Below are positions 1 through 6,452 of a stretch of 12,699 nt of DNA, piece after piece. Within the stretch, counting starts at the first letter, position 1, and each line of letters starts with the position of its first letter. The translations under genes were made by a program, and so were the position numbers. The DNA is from G963674505 sp964575975 (GTDB taxonomy: Bacteria; Desulfobacterota; Desulfobacteria; Desulfobacterales; SKZT01): NCBI GenBank assembly GCA_964575975.1, contig CAZNTU010000161.1, positions 1 through 12,699 of the forward strand, read 5' to 3'. Below the pieces are notes generated by a model that worked only from the letters and a program-made list of their open reading frames with translations, did no database searches and was not told the DNA's origin.

Positions 1-755
1 AAGGACCTCCGGCCAAGCGGGATATAGGCTCTTTTAGGAGGCTTTTCCTCGCTCCCCGACTCCCATCCGTCAGATACGATTACATTTCCATCCAACTGAA
101 AATAATAGTAAAAGGTACGTTCGCCTATTATGGTTCCGGTATCATCGGGAGAAGAGTAGCTTGCATAGTAAATTGTGGTTTCGTAATGCCGAACGTCCTC
201 TATTTGCGTGTACTTAGTCTCGTATTTGAACACCGGGTATGTCCACACTTCATCGGAGGGACCCAAATCCATTACAAAGGGACTTTTGCGATCGCGAATA
301 TTTTTTTCCAAAAGTTCGTGAAATGACTTCGGATTCCCAGCGGCGCTTGTTTCATAAAGGGCTCGATGATAGAAAGCCGTCAAAACGCCTTTTTTGTCTC
401 CCACATGGAAAACGATATCTTTGTGAACGCTTGTATATCTCGGTTCGTTTTCGAGAATAGAGGCCATTCCCCAGTTGAAGCACAAGCCGTGCCAATCCTC
501 GGCTCTTGGATTATGGAAATTTACGCGCCCGTATTCCATAGCGGGACCGTTCAGAACGCCTGCAGTCAACAGGTCGTATTTCTCCAAAGGCGAATTCTGA
601 CCGGCTTTGTAGCCTTTGACGAGTTCTCCTTCCGAATCGGGCCACCAATGTCCCGACCATGGGATTTTGGTCGCTTCGTAGGTTTGAGCGGCTACCGTTT
701 CGAATACCGCGAGAATCGCGCAACAAAGCATCCACGAAAATATTGTTTTTCTCAT
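1..755 (-). CDS. Secreted transglutaminase-elicitor-like protein (3' end beyond window)
   Basis: The first 251 codons are visible; the frame is open to the window edge, so the C-terminus is missing. The start lies in an ATGA overlap with the stop of the upstream gene, which implies translational coupling. Residues 1-23 form a signal peptide (basic MRK, hydrophobic core, ending VAA before QTYEA), so the product is exported. The mature part shows IPWSGHWWP (31-39), SPLEKYD (55-61), DWHGLCFNWGMAS (87-99), KGVLTAFYH (122-130), SFHELL (144-149) and EVWTYPVFKYE (169-179). From memory this order matches the transglutaminase-elicitor family, known from oomycete cell-wall transglutaminases and bacterial homologues, in which the Cys of a W-G-H-C-x-G-W-like motif is catalytic. 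Cys92 is the candidate nucleophile. The reaction would be Gln-Lys crosslinking or Gln deamidation of outside proteins. The family call is inferred from motifs. Neither substrate nor activity can be read here. Confidence 0.68.
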   Translation of the reverse strand, partial: MRKTIFSWMLCCAILAVFETVAAQTYEATKIPWSGHWWPDSEGELVKGYKAGQNSPLEKYDLLTAGVLNGPAMEYGRVNFHNPRAEDWHGLCFNWGMASILENEPRYTSVHKDIVFHVGDKKGVLTAFYHRALYETSAAGNPKSFHELLEKNIRDRKSPFVMDLGPSDEVWTYPVFKYETKYTQIEDVRHYETTIYYASYSSPDDTGTIIGERTFYYYFQLDGNVIVSDGWESGSEEKPPKRAYIPLGRRS

Positions 756-1441
756 TCCGCCACCAATCGATAGATCATAAACTTGTTTTCGCCGTAGAGC
801 GGCCATGCCGATTCGGAATCCCAAAACTGAACGAATCTTTCGTCATCTCCCTCCCGGGATACCTTAACTTCCAACAACTTGCGGGTAGAGTTTTCCAATT
901 CGGAAAAAACGTCGGATGGAATCTTGCCGGTCTCTTGAGTCTCCTGCCGAAGGATTTCGGGTATCAGCAGATCGCTTTCCCGTCCCATGGGCCGCAATCT
1001 TTTAAACGTCCGAGAAGAGCCGGGTTGAATTGGGAAAACAGGAAAATCGAAAGGGGCCAAAGAATAGCCGGACAAAACGGGAAAACGGGATCCCGAATCG
1101 ACCTCGACTACTTCTTCCTTTTCTTCGACCGTCCTGAATTTTGTAACTTCCCACTCGCCCATGTCGCGGGAAAGCCGCGCGACAATCTCCAACGCGTCGT
1201 CGGACTTGTTGCGGATTTCCAGAAGCCATACGGGTTCTCCGGCCTCGTTCTTGGATTCGGATACTTTGTAGTCCCAGTACACCGGTTCGGACCACTTGCT
1301 CGGCCCAAACGACTGGGCGTACCTTGCTTCGACAGTCCAAACGTCGCCGGGATTCCACACGGGAGAAAAGGCCAGTCCCCGACCTCCCGAACAGATCAAA
1401 GCGACCGCGATCAGCAAACACGTCAAAATTTTTTTTCTCAT
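752..1441 (-). CDS. Secreted protein of unknown function, partner of the transglutaminase-like gene
   Basis: 229 residues. A longer frame starts at 1513, but the start at 1441 is preferred: it has AGGA five bases upstream and begins a clean signal peptide (MRKKILTCLLIAVALICSGG, cleavage near residue 24-25). The mature protein opens with a Trp-rich stretch (PVWNPGDVWTVEARY, 27-41) and is mainly polar and probably beta-rich (alternating charged and hydrophobic residues such as EEVVEVDSGSRFPVL). It has no cysteine after the signal peptide and no membrane segment. I do not recognise the family. The stop overlaps the start of the transglutaminase-like gene by four bases (ATGA), so the two are almost surely co-expressed. 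A role as chaperone, inhibitor or processing partner of that enzyme is only a guess from context. The Cys near residue 17 does not sit in a canonical lipobox. Confidence 0.8.
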   Translation of the reverse strand: MRKKILTCLLIAVALICSGGRGLAFSPVWNPGDVWTVEARYAQSFGPSKWSEPVYWDYKVSESKNEAGEPVWLLEIRNKSDDALEIVARLSRDMGEWEVTKFRTVEEKEEVVEVDSGSRFPVLSGYSLAPFDFPVFPIQPGSSRTFKRLRPMGRESDLLIPEILRQETQETGKIPSDVFSELENSTRKLLEVKVSREGDDERFVQFWDSESAWPLYGENKFMIYRLVAE

Positions 1442-1543
1442 TCTTATCCTGCTGTCGTAAAAGTATTGAATGCTTCCCTGTTCGACCGAACGCCGTTTAT
1501 ACCCCGTTTTCATTCGGTATGGGGCGGTCGCCAGGGCCTTTTC

Positions 1544-1652
1544 CTCTTATTACGCCGACCAGCTTATTTTTTACATTTGATTTCCCGGATAACGGCAGTT
1601 GGCCATTCTCAGATTAAAAATGTAAACCTCAAGTTGGTCAGAGTAATAAGAG
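1544..1652. repeat. 109-bp element with 35-bp imperfect inverted arms
   Basis: Arms 1544-1578 and 1618-1652 align without gaps at 28 of 35 positions. The outer ten bases (CTCTTATTAC / GTAATAAGAG) are perfect, and the inner block TTTACATTT / AAATGTAAA is nearly so. The 39-bp centre is not obviously symmetric. The element could be a very short non-autonomous mobile element, or a structured RNA upstream of the secreted-protein pair. The mismatches include some that would pair as G-U in RNA. It has no T-run, so it is not a classical terminator. Confidence 0.6.
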
Positions 1653-1653
1653 C

Positions 1654-1674
1654 CTCGGAACGAAATATTCCGAG
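1654..1674. repeat. Small perfect hairpin, 7-bp stem and 7-nt loop
   Basis: CTCGGAA at 1654-1660 pairs with TTCCGAG at 1668-1674 around the loop CGAAATA. It starts one base beyond the end of the 109-bp element. No T-run follows on either strand, so a terminator role is doubtful. It may mark the edge of a GC-richer block that runs to about 1960. Confidence 0.45.
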
Positions 1675-1824
1675 CAATCTGAAATTTCTTTGGACGGTTC
1701 ACGGCTCCCCCGCTTGCCGAATGCGAAACGCCCCTTTCGCCTTGCCAGCTCCGTTCCATTTCCAGGCACGCAACCCCTGTTTCGTTTCGCCGGGCGGTTC
1801 CGACGGAGGAGGCATTGTCGGTGT

Positions 1825-1860
1825 TCCGGTCGCGACGCCGTGGAAGGCGGCGCGACCGGA
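1825..1860. repeat. GC-rich hairpin in a GC-rich block
   Basis: TCCGGTCGCG (1825-1834) pairs with CGCGACCGGA (1851-1860). After one mismatched position, CGCC (1836-1839) pairs with GGCG (1846-1849) around a six-base loop. That gives 14 pairs with one internal mismatch. It lies in a stretch (about 1690-1960) that is GC-richer than the AT-rich repeats beside it. No T-run follows, so this looks like a repeat-element core or RNA structure rather than a terminator. Confidence 0.55.
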
Positions 1861-1992
1861 CATCCGCGCGTCCCTGCTCCGGGACGAAGAAATGGAAGAC
1901 CGAAAGTTCGGAACGGATTTAGGATGAAAATCTCTTCCTTCGAAAGGGATGTTTTTCATGGCCTCGGGTTCCGTCTTTCCCGGAGAATAAGC

Positions 1993-2284
1993 TAATAAGG
2001 TTGTTGTTAATATGGCGCCGCGTGCTACTAAGGTTCAAAAGAACAAAAATAAGGTTTTTCCAAAAAGAACGAAAAAATGGTTTTGAAAAAGACCGGAAAC
2101 ACAAGGTGGAGGATCGAACCGGTCGGCGGCTCGGCTTCCTTGCCTTTCCACGGAAAATTATCCTCCTTCGCCCACCGATTCGACCCGCTGCCGGTTTTTG
2201 AAAAAGATCCGAAAAAAAACCTTATTTTGGAACTTCGACACCTTAGTAGCACGCGGCATCCTCCTCTCACCCCAGACCTTATTA
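1993..2284. mobile_element. MITE-like long imperfect palindrome (292 bp)
   Basis: Nested inverted pairs all share one axis: TAATAAGG 1993-2000 with 2277-2284; an 18-bp perfect arm 2017-2034 with 2240-2257 (GCCGCGTGCTACTAAGGT); a 14-bp perfect arm 2046-2059 with 2215-2228 (AAAATAAGGTTTTT); and an inner pair 2111-2129 with 2168-2186 at 15 of 19. Each arm therefore carries three AAGG motifs with similar spacing (33 and 21 bp on the left, 36 and 21 on the right), as expected of repeated transposase-binding sites in terminal repeats. The element begins and ends with TA, compatible with but not proof of a TA target duplication. No transposase is encoded, so movement in trans would be needed. An alternative is a structured non-coding RNA locus. 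Confidence 0.6.
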
Positions 2285-2291
2285 AGGACCC

Positions 2292-2367
2292 GGAACGAAA
2301 CGAGGCTGCCGACGTTGCGCACAATATGCCGACCGAAAAAGAAGCGGCGGCATGTTTATTTCGTTCC
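2292..2367. repeat. 9-bp inverted repeat just past the modular gene
   Basis: GGAACGAAA (2292-2300) is inverted as TTTCGTTCC (2359-2367), with a 58-bp interior that also shows partial symmetry (GCTGCCG against CGGCGGC). It sits between the stop of the large modular gene and the 292-bp palindrome. It has no T-run, so I do not call it a terminator. Confidence 0.35.
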
Positions 2368-2382
2368 TTGGCCCTGATTTAG

Positions 2383-4392
2383 TCACTCGAGAGCCGGAAT
2401 ATAGTCCAAGTAAACATTGTCTTCCGTCAGATTCATTTGGAAACCGATCAGAGGACCGTCGGAAACGAACTTTAAATAAGTTGCGCCGGTAATGTCCTTG
2501 CCGTCGAAAAGTTCCCGGATGGTTTCGTGCAATTGGCAACGGGGCCCAATTTCCAGCTCCCGAGACAAAAGTTCTTTGCCTTTGTCGTCAATCGCGCTCA
2601 AAACAATCTTTGTCCAAGCATCCTCGATATTTACAAATCCAAGCCTGCACAATTCGGGATCGCCCAATTTGGGAAAAACGCCTTTTGAAATCGGTTTTTG
2701 AAGCGCGGACACGCCCGTCATAACTTCGGAATTTCTGGCGCTCACAATTTCAAAACCCAGCAGGGGTGTCTTGGAACCAACTTTAAGCCAAGAAGTTGAT
2801 TCCGGGAATTCAAGAGTCCTTGGAGTTCCCACATATCTCCGATTTCCAGGCAATTTGAATTCATCGTCATCCAGCAAAACACCTTGCGAATCGTAGAATT
2901 CTATCCTTATCGTCGCCGATGCCTTCTCCGGATTGAAGACCATAATTCCGCTATCCAGATCATCTCCTAAATAAACCAGAGGGAAGTACAGTTCCGTAAC
3001 GGGTTTCTGGTGAAGAGAAATCGCCGCCAACCTGTTGTCGCCGGTGAAATTGAACAATACTATCCCGACAAGTCCTTCGGCATTTTCAACGACTGCGGAC
3101 TGCAATTCCGGCTTAGGCTTGTTTTCGAACAAACTCTTTATCGTAAACGCTTTGGTGGCAAAGGGATCGAGAGCCATGGGCCGGACCGAGCCGTCGTTGA
3201 ACCTGATGGCTATGTTGTCCTTCGGCCGATCGGTCGCGTTGATCAAGGCTATGCCCGTGCGCCAAAGGGAGTCGCTGGCAATGTGAGGGATGAAAAGACG
3301 GTCTCCTTCGTTGGAATACATAGTCGCCGGGATTACCTCGCTCATTCTTTTGTCCGAAATTCTGTTATAGCCGGCCACCGTCTCCGATGAAGCTTCGAAG
3401 ACGACGTATCTTCCGTTCGGCGCCAATGGGCATTTGCCAGCCTTGCTGTACGCCACCCGTTGCCGCGGCTTCAAAACGAGGTCGCATTCGCTTATTCTTC
3501 CGCCTTTTCCGTCGTAGACAATCAACTTTCCGGTGACTGTTTTGCTATCGCTGGTATTGACGACCCCGATTTCGCTTCTCCATGGATTGTCTGCAATTAC
3601 TTGGGGAAAGAAAAGCAAGCCTGTTTTTGGAAAATAAGTGGAATCCTTGGACGTGACAAAAACCGTGACAGCCCCGAACGGGTTTGATCTGCCTATATTC
3701 ACGATTACTTCTTCCGGTTCCGCCCAGCCCTCGATCACTTTGAAACTTACCACATGCTCGCCTTTCTCGAGATTGGGTACGACTGTCCCGCTTTTCAACC
3801 AATCGCCTTCGTCGATTCTCCATTCCGCACCGGCAAGGACGGCTTCCTTCGGCTCGATGACCACGCCGAGCCTGTCCGTGTCGCTTGGAGGAGGGATAGC
3901 GTCTTTCTCATAAACTCCCTCGCATTTGGTCAACTTTCCCGCCTGGATTTTGACAGTGGCGTCGGAAGGCTTCGACCAGTCGTCTATGCTCTTGAAAACC
4001 ACCGTATAATTTCCCGGAACAATATCTTCGATGGTCGTCATGCTGTCTTGCCAATCCTTTCCCGGCAACTTCCACCTCGCACCCGCGCTTACCGCACCGG
4101 AGGGACTGATTTTGACCTGAAGCGAGCCTCTTTCCGGAGAAACCGGTGCTCCCGTTGCGTATCGGACGGCGATATTCTTATACTTGCCAGGGGTATCGAG
4201 CAGAGAATACTGCAGCCCGTCGGTTCCGTTCTCGTTTTCTATTCCGCCGAACGTTCTTTGCTTTCCGTCCGTGGACAGACGGGATGTGACGTCAATGTAA
4301 TTTACCTGTATGTCGTTCGAATTCTCGAATAGGATGATCTGAAAGGTGTTTTTGATGTCCGTATAAGAATATATAACATCCTTGAATTGCAC
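2383..4392 (-). CDS. 3' segment of a large modular secreted protein split by an in-frame TGA
   Basis: 669 residues from the first possible start (GTG at 4392). The same frame is open back to the TGA at 4450-4452, and no good ribosome site precedes the GTG, so this is the C-terminal 80% of the gene beginning at 4848. Order in this segment: the end of the N-terminal beta domain (FKDVIYSY...NTFQIILFENSNDI), two PEGA-like repeats of about 75 residues (90-164 and 172-250, each with the pattern I-x-P-x-x-A-V-x-A-G-A-x-W), then four modules of about 100 residues (260-362, 366-462, 468-566, 571-668) that open FFPQV, FIPHI, YFPLV and VFPKL. The first two modules continue with W-R-[ST]-x-I. There is no enzyme motif, and the role is probably structural or adhesive at the surface. 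The stop is TGA. No terminator is obvious downstream. If the TGA is not read through, this part is untranslated or poorly made. Confidence 0.75.
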   Translation of the reverse strand: MQFKDVIYSYTDIKNTFQIILFENSNDIQVNYIDVTSRLSTDGKQRTFGGIENENGTDGLQYSLLDTPGKYKNIAVRYATGAPVSPERGSLQVKISPSGAVSAGARWKLPGKDWQDSMTTIEDIVPGNYTVVFKSIDDWSKPSDATVKIQAGKLTKCEGVYEKDAIPPPSDTDRLGVVIEPKEAVLAGAEWRIDEGDWLKSGTVVPNLEKGEHVVSFKVIEGWAEPEEVIVNIGRSNPFGAVTVFVTSKDSTYFPKTGLLFFPQVIADNPWRSEIGVVNTSDSKTVTGKLIVYDGKGGRISECDLVLKPRQRVAYSKAGKCPLAPNGRYVVFEASSETVAGYNRISDKRMSEVIPATMYSNEGDRLFIPHIASDSLWRTGIALINATDRPKDNIAIRFNDGSVRPMALDPFATKAFTIKSLFENKPKPELQSAVVENAEGLVGIVLFNFTGDNRLAAISLHQKPVTELYFPLVYLGDDLDSGIMVFNPEKASATIRIEFYDSQGVLLDDDEFKLPGNRRYVGTPRTLEFPESTSWLKVGSKTPLLGFEIVSARNSEVMTGVSALQKPISKGVFPKLGDPELCRLGFVNIEDAWTKIVLSAIDDKGKELLSRELEIGPRCQLHETIRELFDGKDITGATYLKFVSDGPLIGFQMNLTEDNVYLDYIPALE

Positions 4393-4410
4393 GATGAATT
4401 GCCGGTTCCC

Positions 4411-4452
4411 CGAAACCCCACGGGTCTCGTAATGCAGATTTTTTACGCCTCA
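4411..4452 (-). other. In-frame TGA followed by a SECIS-like hairpin
   Basis: The frame reads ACA TGA GGC at 4455-4447 and then continues open for 688 codons. Twenty bases downstream of the TGA an 8-bp stem (CGAGACCC with GGGTTTCG, one G-U pair) closes a GTG loop at 4421-4419. The loop lies 28 nt after the TGA and starts with G. From memory, bacterial SECIS elements need a small stem-loop with a G among the first two loop bases, about 16-37 nt after UGA. The fit is real but the pattern is loose. Related proteins, as I recall them, have Gly- or Arg-type loop residues here rather than Cys, which argues against selenocysteine. Confidence 0.4.
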
Positions 4453-4848
4453 TGTATTGTTCGGCCAGAGATAATCCCAAAGTCCGGCGATCAAATTGTC
4501 GGCGTACCCGTTTTCGGTCGGCAGAGGTTGGCCTGTCGTATATCCATGGTTATATGCCGACGGACTGAAAGTAAGTAAACCGTTGCTCGCGATGCTTACC
4601 TTCGAATATTTGTTTCCGTAGAATTGGAAAACGAAGCCGATGTCGATCTGTTTTTCGAAAATTCCATCTTTGCTTAAGTCCAGAAGAGTTCCGCTTGACG
4701 ATATGTCTCGCCATTCCGATAGCGTGAAGTCCTGGTACGTGTACCCATAATCGTCTGGTCCGCCGGTAAGAGCAGATGCAATGCCCGTTGCGATAAGCAC
4801 GACAAAACCCAAGACCGGCAGAAAAGGGAAAAAAAATCTCGATTTCAT
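4450..4848 (-). CDS. 5' segment of the split modular secreted protein
   Basis: 132 residues ending at an in-frame TGA. Residues 1-26 are a signal peptide (MKSRFFFPFLPVLGFVVLI..., ending IASA before LTGG). The rest is an N-terminal beta domain: a Q-I-D-I-G-F-V-F-Q-F-Y-G run, then SIASNGLLTFS and ADNLIAGLWDYLWP. This pattern is common in large secreted proteins, where it is directly followed by a YY-x-x-R-G ... NRxFIVQ-x-x-DV block. Exactly that continuation (HYETRG...NRQFIVQFKDV) lies in the same frame after the TGA, so the two segments are one gene. The start is preceded by a G7 run and CGGAACA instead of a normal AGGA site. A weak promoter candidate (TTTACA at 4946-4941, 18-bp spacer, TGAAAT at 4922-4917) lies upstream. 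Expressed alone, this segment would be a truncated exported fragment. Confidence 0.75.
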   Translation of the reverse strand: MKSRFFFPFLPVLGFVVLIATGIASALTGGPDDYGYTYQDFTLSEWRDISSSGTLLDLSKDGIFEKQIDIGFVFQFYGNKYSKVSIASNGLLTFSPSAYNHGYTTGQPLPTENGYADNLIAGLWDYLWPNNT

Positions 4849-4855
4849 TGTTCCG

Positions 4856-4862
4856 CCCCCCC
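4856..4862 (-). promoter_or_regulatory. G7 tract in the translation-initiation region
   Basis: On the coding strand seven G residues lie seven bases before the ATG at 4848, where the Shine-Dalgarno sequence should be. The other well-supported starts in this window use AGGA, GGAG or AGGAGG at ordinary spacing. The tract may pair weakly with the anti-SD. Because it is a homopolymer, its length could vary and change translation. Confidence 0.4.
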
Positions 4863-5011
4863 TTTGGTATCTATATGTTGGAGAGTAACTTGAGAATATG
4901 GAACGACGAGCGCATAATTTCAGATAACCTTGTTGTGGTCTGTAAATGGTCTGGTTTGGAATCGGTCCCCTGACGAGTTTCGCGAATATTTTGCGCGAAT
5001 GTCGATAGGTT

Positions 5012-5055
5012 AAAAAAGAAAGTGAGCGAAATAAGAATTGCCTATTTCGCTCACT
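5012..5055 (-). terminator. Rho-independent terminator of the cysteine-rich protein gene
   Basis: On the minus strand AGTGAGCGAAATA (5055-5043) pairs perfectly with TATTTCGCTCACT (5033-5021) around a nine-base loop. It is followed at once by TTTCTTTTTT (5020-5011). A 13-bp stem plus T-tract starting 37 bases after the stop codon is a textbook intrinsic terminator. It separates this gene from the modular gene. Confidence 0.92.
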
Positions 5056-5092
5056 GTTTTAGCTTTACGAACTACTTGCTGTCCATTTATTG

Positions 5093-6226
5093 CTACTGAG
5101 CAGTGTTGTTGTAGTAGTAATGACAATCACAATCATCATCGCAGGGTCTCGCAAGAGTGGCACCGCCGAAATTTCCATCGGTCATGAAGCTGTAGCCATC
5201 GACCAAGAAATTGGTTTCGACTAACAGCCAACCCTGGCCGGGTGCCGGCGTTCCGTTGAACTGGCCGAGCATGTTGTCAAGTATGTTGCTCCATGCAACG
5301 GTGGTGAAGTCATTCTTCTTATACTTGAAAACAGCGCCGGTTTTATCGGTGAGGGTGAAAGTCGCCTCCATATCTTTGGCCGGAATATCGCTGAGATTGG
5401 TAAGAGCTATACCGGTCGTCCAAGGCGCAGATTGGGTGACTACGTAGGGGAAGTATACGCACCCTTCTTCGGAACTGGCGTCGCCTTCGCACAGGGTCGC
5501 GACTTCAATGGTGCATTCGCAAATTACCAAGCAGGGTCCCTGGCAGATTCCACCTTGTCCGGGCCTGATGAACTCGATCTTGATCTTAACATTTTCTCCA
5601 CTCTGGACTTCATTCACATCGATTCTCAAAGCGGGAATTTGAACGGTCCAGTACGAATATCCTCCCCAATCGTCGGGAATCGTAAAAAACGCAGCCGTGT
5701 TTCCACTGTTGGTCGACAGCGACTTCAGTTTAGGATGAGCCTCGTCTCCGTCGTTACGGTCGTCATCTTTCCAAGTGCATAGGTCGTGATCTTCCGGACA
5801 GAGAGCATCATCGGGGTAGCAAGTTGTATCCTTGAAGTACAGGATATCTTCGAAAACAGCAGATTTGTAGTCTCCGGCTCTATTGCAGACGTCATCGCGT
5901 TTTTTGTAGGCGGTTAAACCAAGTGTAGTCTCGTTTACTCCCCAGTAGACTCCCTTGGTCAGAATATGCATCCTGATACCGACTGGTTCACCCGTTTTGA
6001 AATATTTGGAAGTGTCAGGGCAGTCACAAACGGGAAAAACGAAGCAATCCGACTTCACTCCGTAGTAAGGACTGCACGGAATGCCCTGAACGCTTCCGCA
6101 TGGAATTATCGGCAAATCTTTGCAATTTTTAGTATTGCACTTATAGCAAGTTACCTGCGCGAACGCCGCGGACGCCAAAATAAGAGTTACAGCTAAAAAA
6201 ACACCCAAAAGCAAACTTCTCTTCAT
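5093..6226 (-). CDS. Secreted cysteine-rich protein with C-terminal beta module
   Basis: 377 residues. The start is fixed by AAGGAGGA four bases upstream and by a signal peptide (MKRSLLLGVFLAVTLILASAAFA, cut before QVTC). The mature protein has 21 cysteines, most in two clusters (27-69 and 114-150), with more at 228-256 and a C-terminal tail CDDDCDCHYYY (362-372). They probably form disulfides outside the cytoplasm, although metal binding by the acidic Cys-rich tail is possible. Residues 257-360 (YFPYVVTQSAPWTTGIALTNLSD and on) match the repeated module of the adjacent modular gene: an aromatic-F-P opening, then W-x-[ST]-x-I-x-[LV]-x-N. I do not recognise the N-terminal region. The gene stands alone between its own consensus promoter and a strong terminator, so it is probably a well-expressed single-gene unit encoding a structural or matrix protein. 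Function is unknown. Confidence 0.88.
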   Translation of the reverse strand: MKRSLLLGVFLAVTLILASAAFAQVTCYKCNTKNCKDLPIIPCGSVQGIPCSPYYGVKSDCFVFPVCDCPDTSKYFKTGEPVGIRMHILTKGVYWGVNETTLGLTAYKKRDDVCNRAGDYKSAVFEDILYFKDTTCYPDDALCPEDHDLCTWKDDDRNDGDEAHPKLKSLSTNSGNTAAFFTIPDDWGGYSYWTVQIPALRIDVNEVQSGENVKIKIEFIRPGQGGICQGPCLVICECTIEVATLCEGDASSEEGCVYFPYVVTQSAPWTTGIALTNLSDIPAKDMEATFTLTDKTGAVFKYKKNDFTTVAWSNILDNMLGQFNGTPAPGQGWLLVETNFLVDGYSFMTDGNFGGATLARPCDDDCDCHYYYNNTAQ

Positions 6227-6446
6227 TTCTTCCTCCTTCTTAAATTAGAAAAACCCAATCCTGTTCCATTAGACTCTGTTACTACCTGCAACACTAACCT
6301 CGAAAAAACAAAACTGGAGCTGCGAATTTTTTTCACTTGTTATAACTACTTACCTCCTTTCTTTTCACAATTGATCGGAATGACTATCGCTCTGGCAATT
6401 CGGAATCAAAAGCCTTGTTCGATCACATCGGCATTTGGCTCCAGTC
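6227..6446 (-). other. Long 5' leader of the cysteine-rich protein gene
   Basis: About 220 nt separate the predicted transcript start (near 6446) from the ATG at 6226. The leader contains a second perfect Shine-Dalgarno-like AAAGGAGGT at 6360-6352 with no start codon at normal distance. I recognise no known riboswitch. It could be a regulatory leader, or simply a long untranslated region. Confidence 0.4.
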
Positions 6447-6452
6447 GGTGAA

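Larger units (their letters stand above)
1442..2382. other. 941-bp gene-poor region rich in inverted repeats
   Basis: No frame here has both a convincing start and protein-like composition. It lies between the 3' end of the large modular gene and the 5' end of the secreted-protein pair. It holds at least five inverted repeats, each described separately (1544-1652, 1654-1674, 1825-1860, 1993-2284, 2292-2367). The sequence GGAACGAAA recurs at 1657 (+), 2292 (+) and 2359-2367 (-). TAATAAG-type ends recur at 1644 and 1993 on the plus strand and, inverted, at 1544 and 2277. The promoter of the downstream pair should be within the first 100 bases (1442-1545). A TATAAA box lies there on the minus strand near 1497-1502, but I see no good -35 for it. 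Confidence 0.7.

Noticed and set aside
659..1927. A 422-codon open frame on the plus strand
   Set aside because: It runs antisense to the better-supported secreted-protein gene and across the inverted repeats, has no ribosome site and no recognisable motif, and its composition follows the opposite strand.
1699..1959. An 86-codon minus-strand frame across the GC-rich block
   Set aside because: Low-complexity Arg/Pro/Gly-rich product spanning a strong hairpin, with no ribosome site; more likely a repeat read in one frame than a gene.
3010..4332. Plus-strand open frames of up to 192 codons opposite the modular gene
   Set aside because: Shadows of the well-supported minus-strand coding sequence with repeated domains.
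4393..4449. Frameshift between the two segments of the modular gene
   Set aside because: Both segments are in the same phase and the conserved domain continues codon for codon across the TGA, so the lesion is a stop codon and not an indel.
4450..4452. TGA read as tryptophan by an alternative genetic code
   Set aside because: TGA is the natural stop of the kinase, CAP, modular and 229-residue protein genes, so it is a genuine stop codon here.
6223..6336. A 37-codon GTG-start frame in the leader of the cysteine-rich gene, ending in an ATGA overlap
   Set aside because: The Shine-Dalgarno AAAGGAGGT is about 15 bases from the GTG, too far for normal initiation, and the product has no recognisable features. 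A leader peptide remains possible but unsupported.
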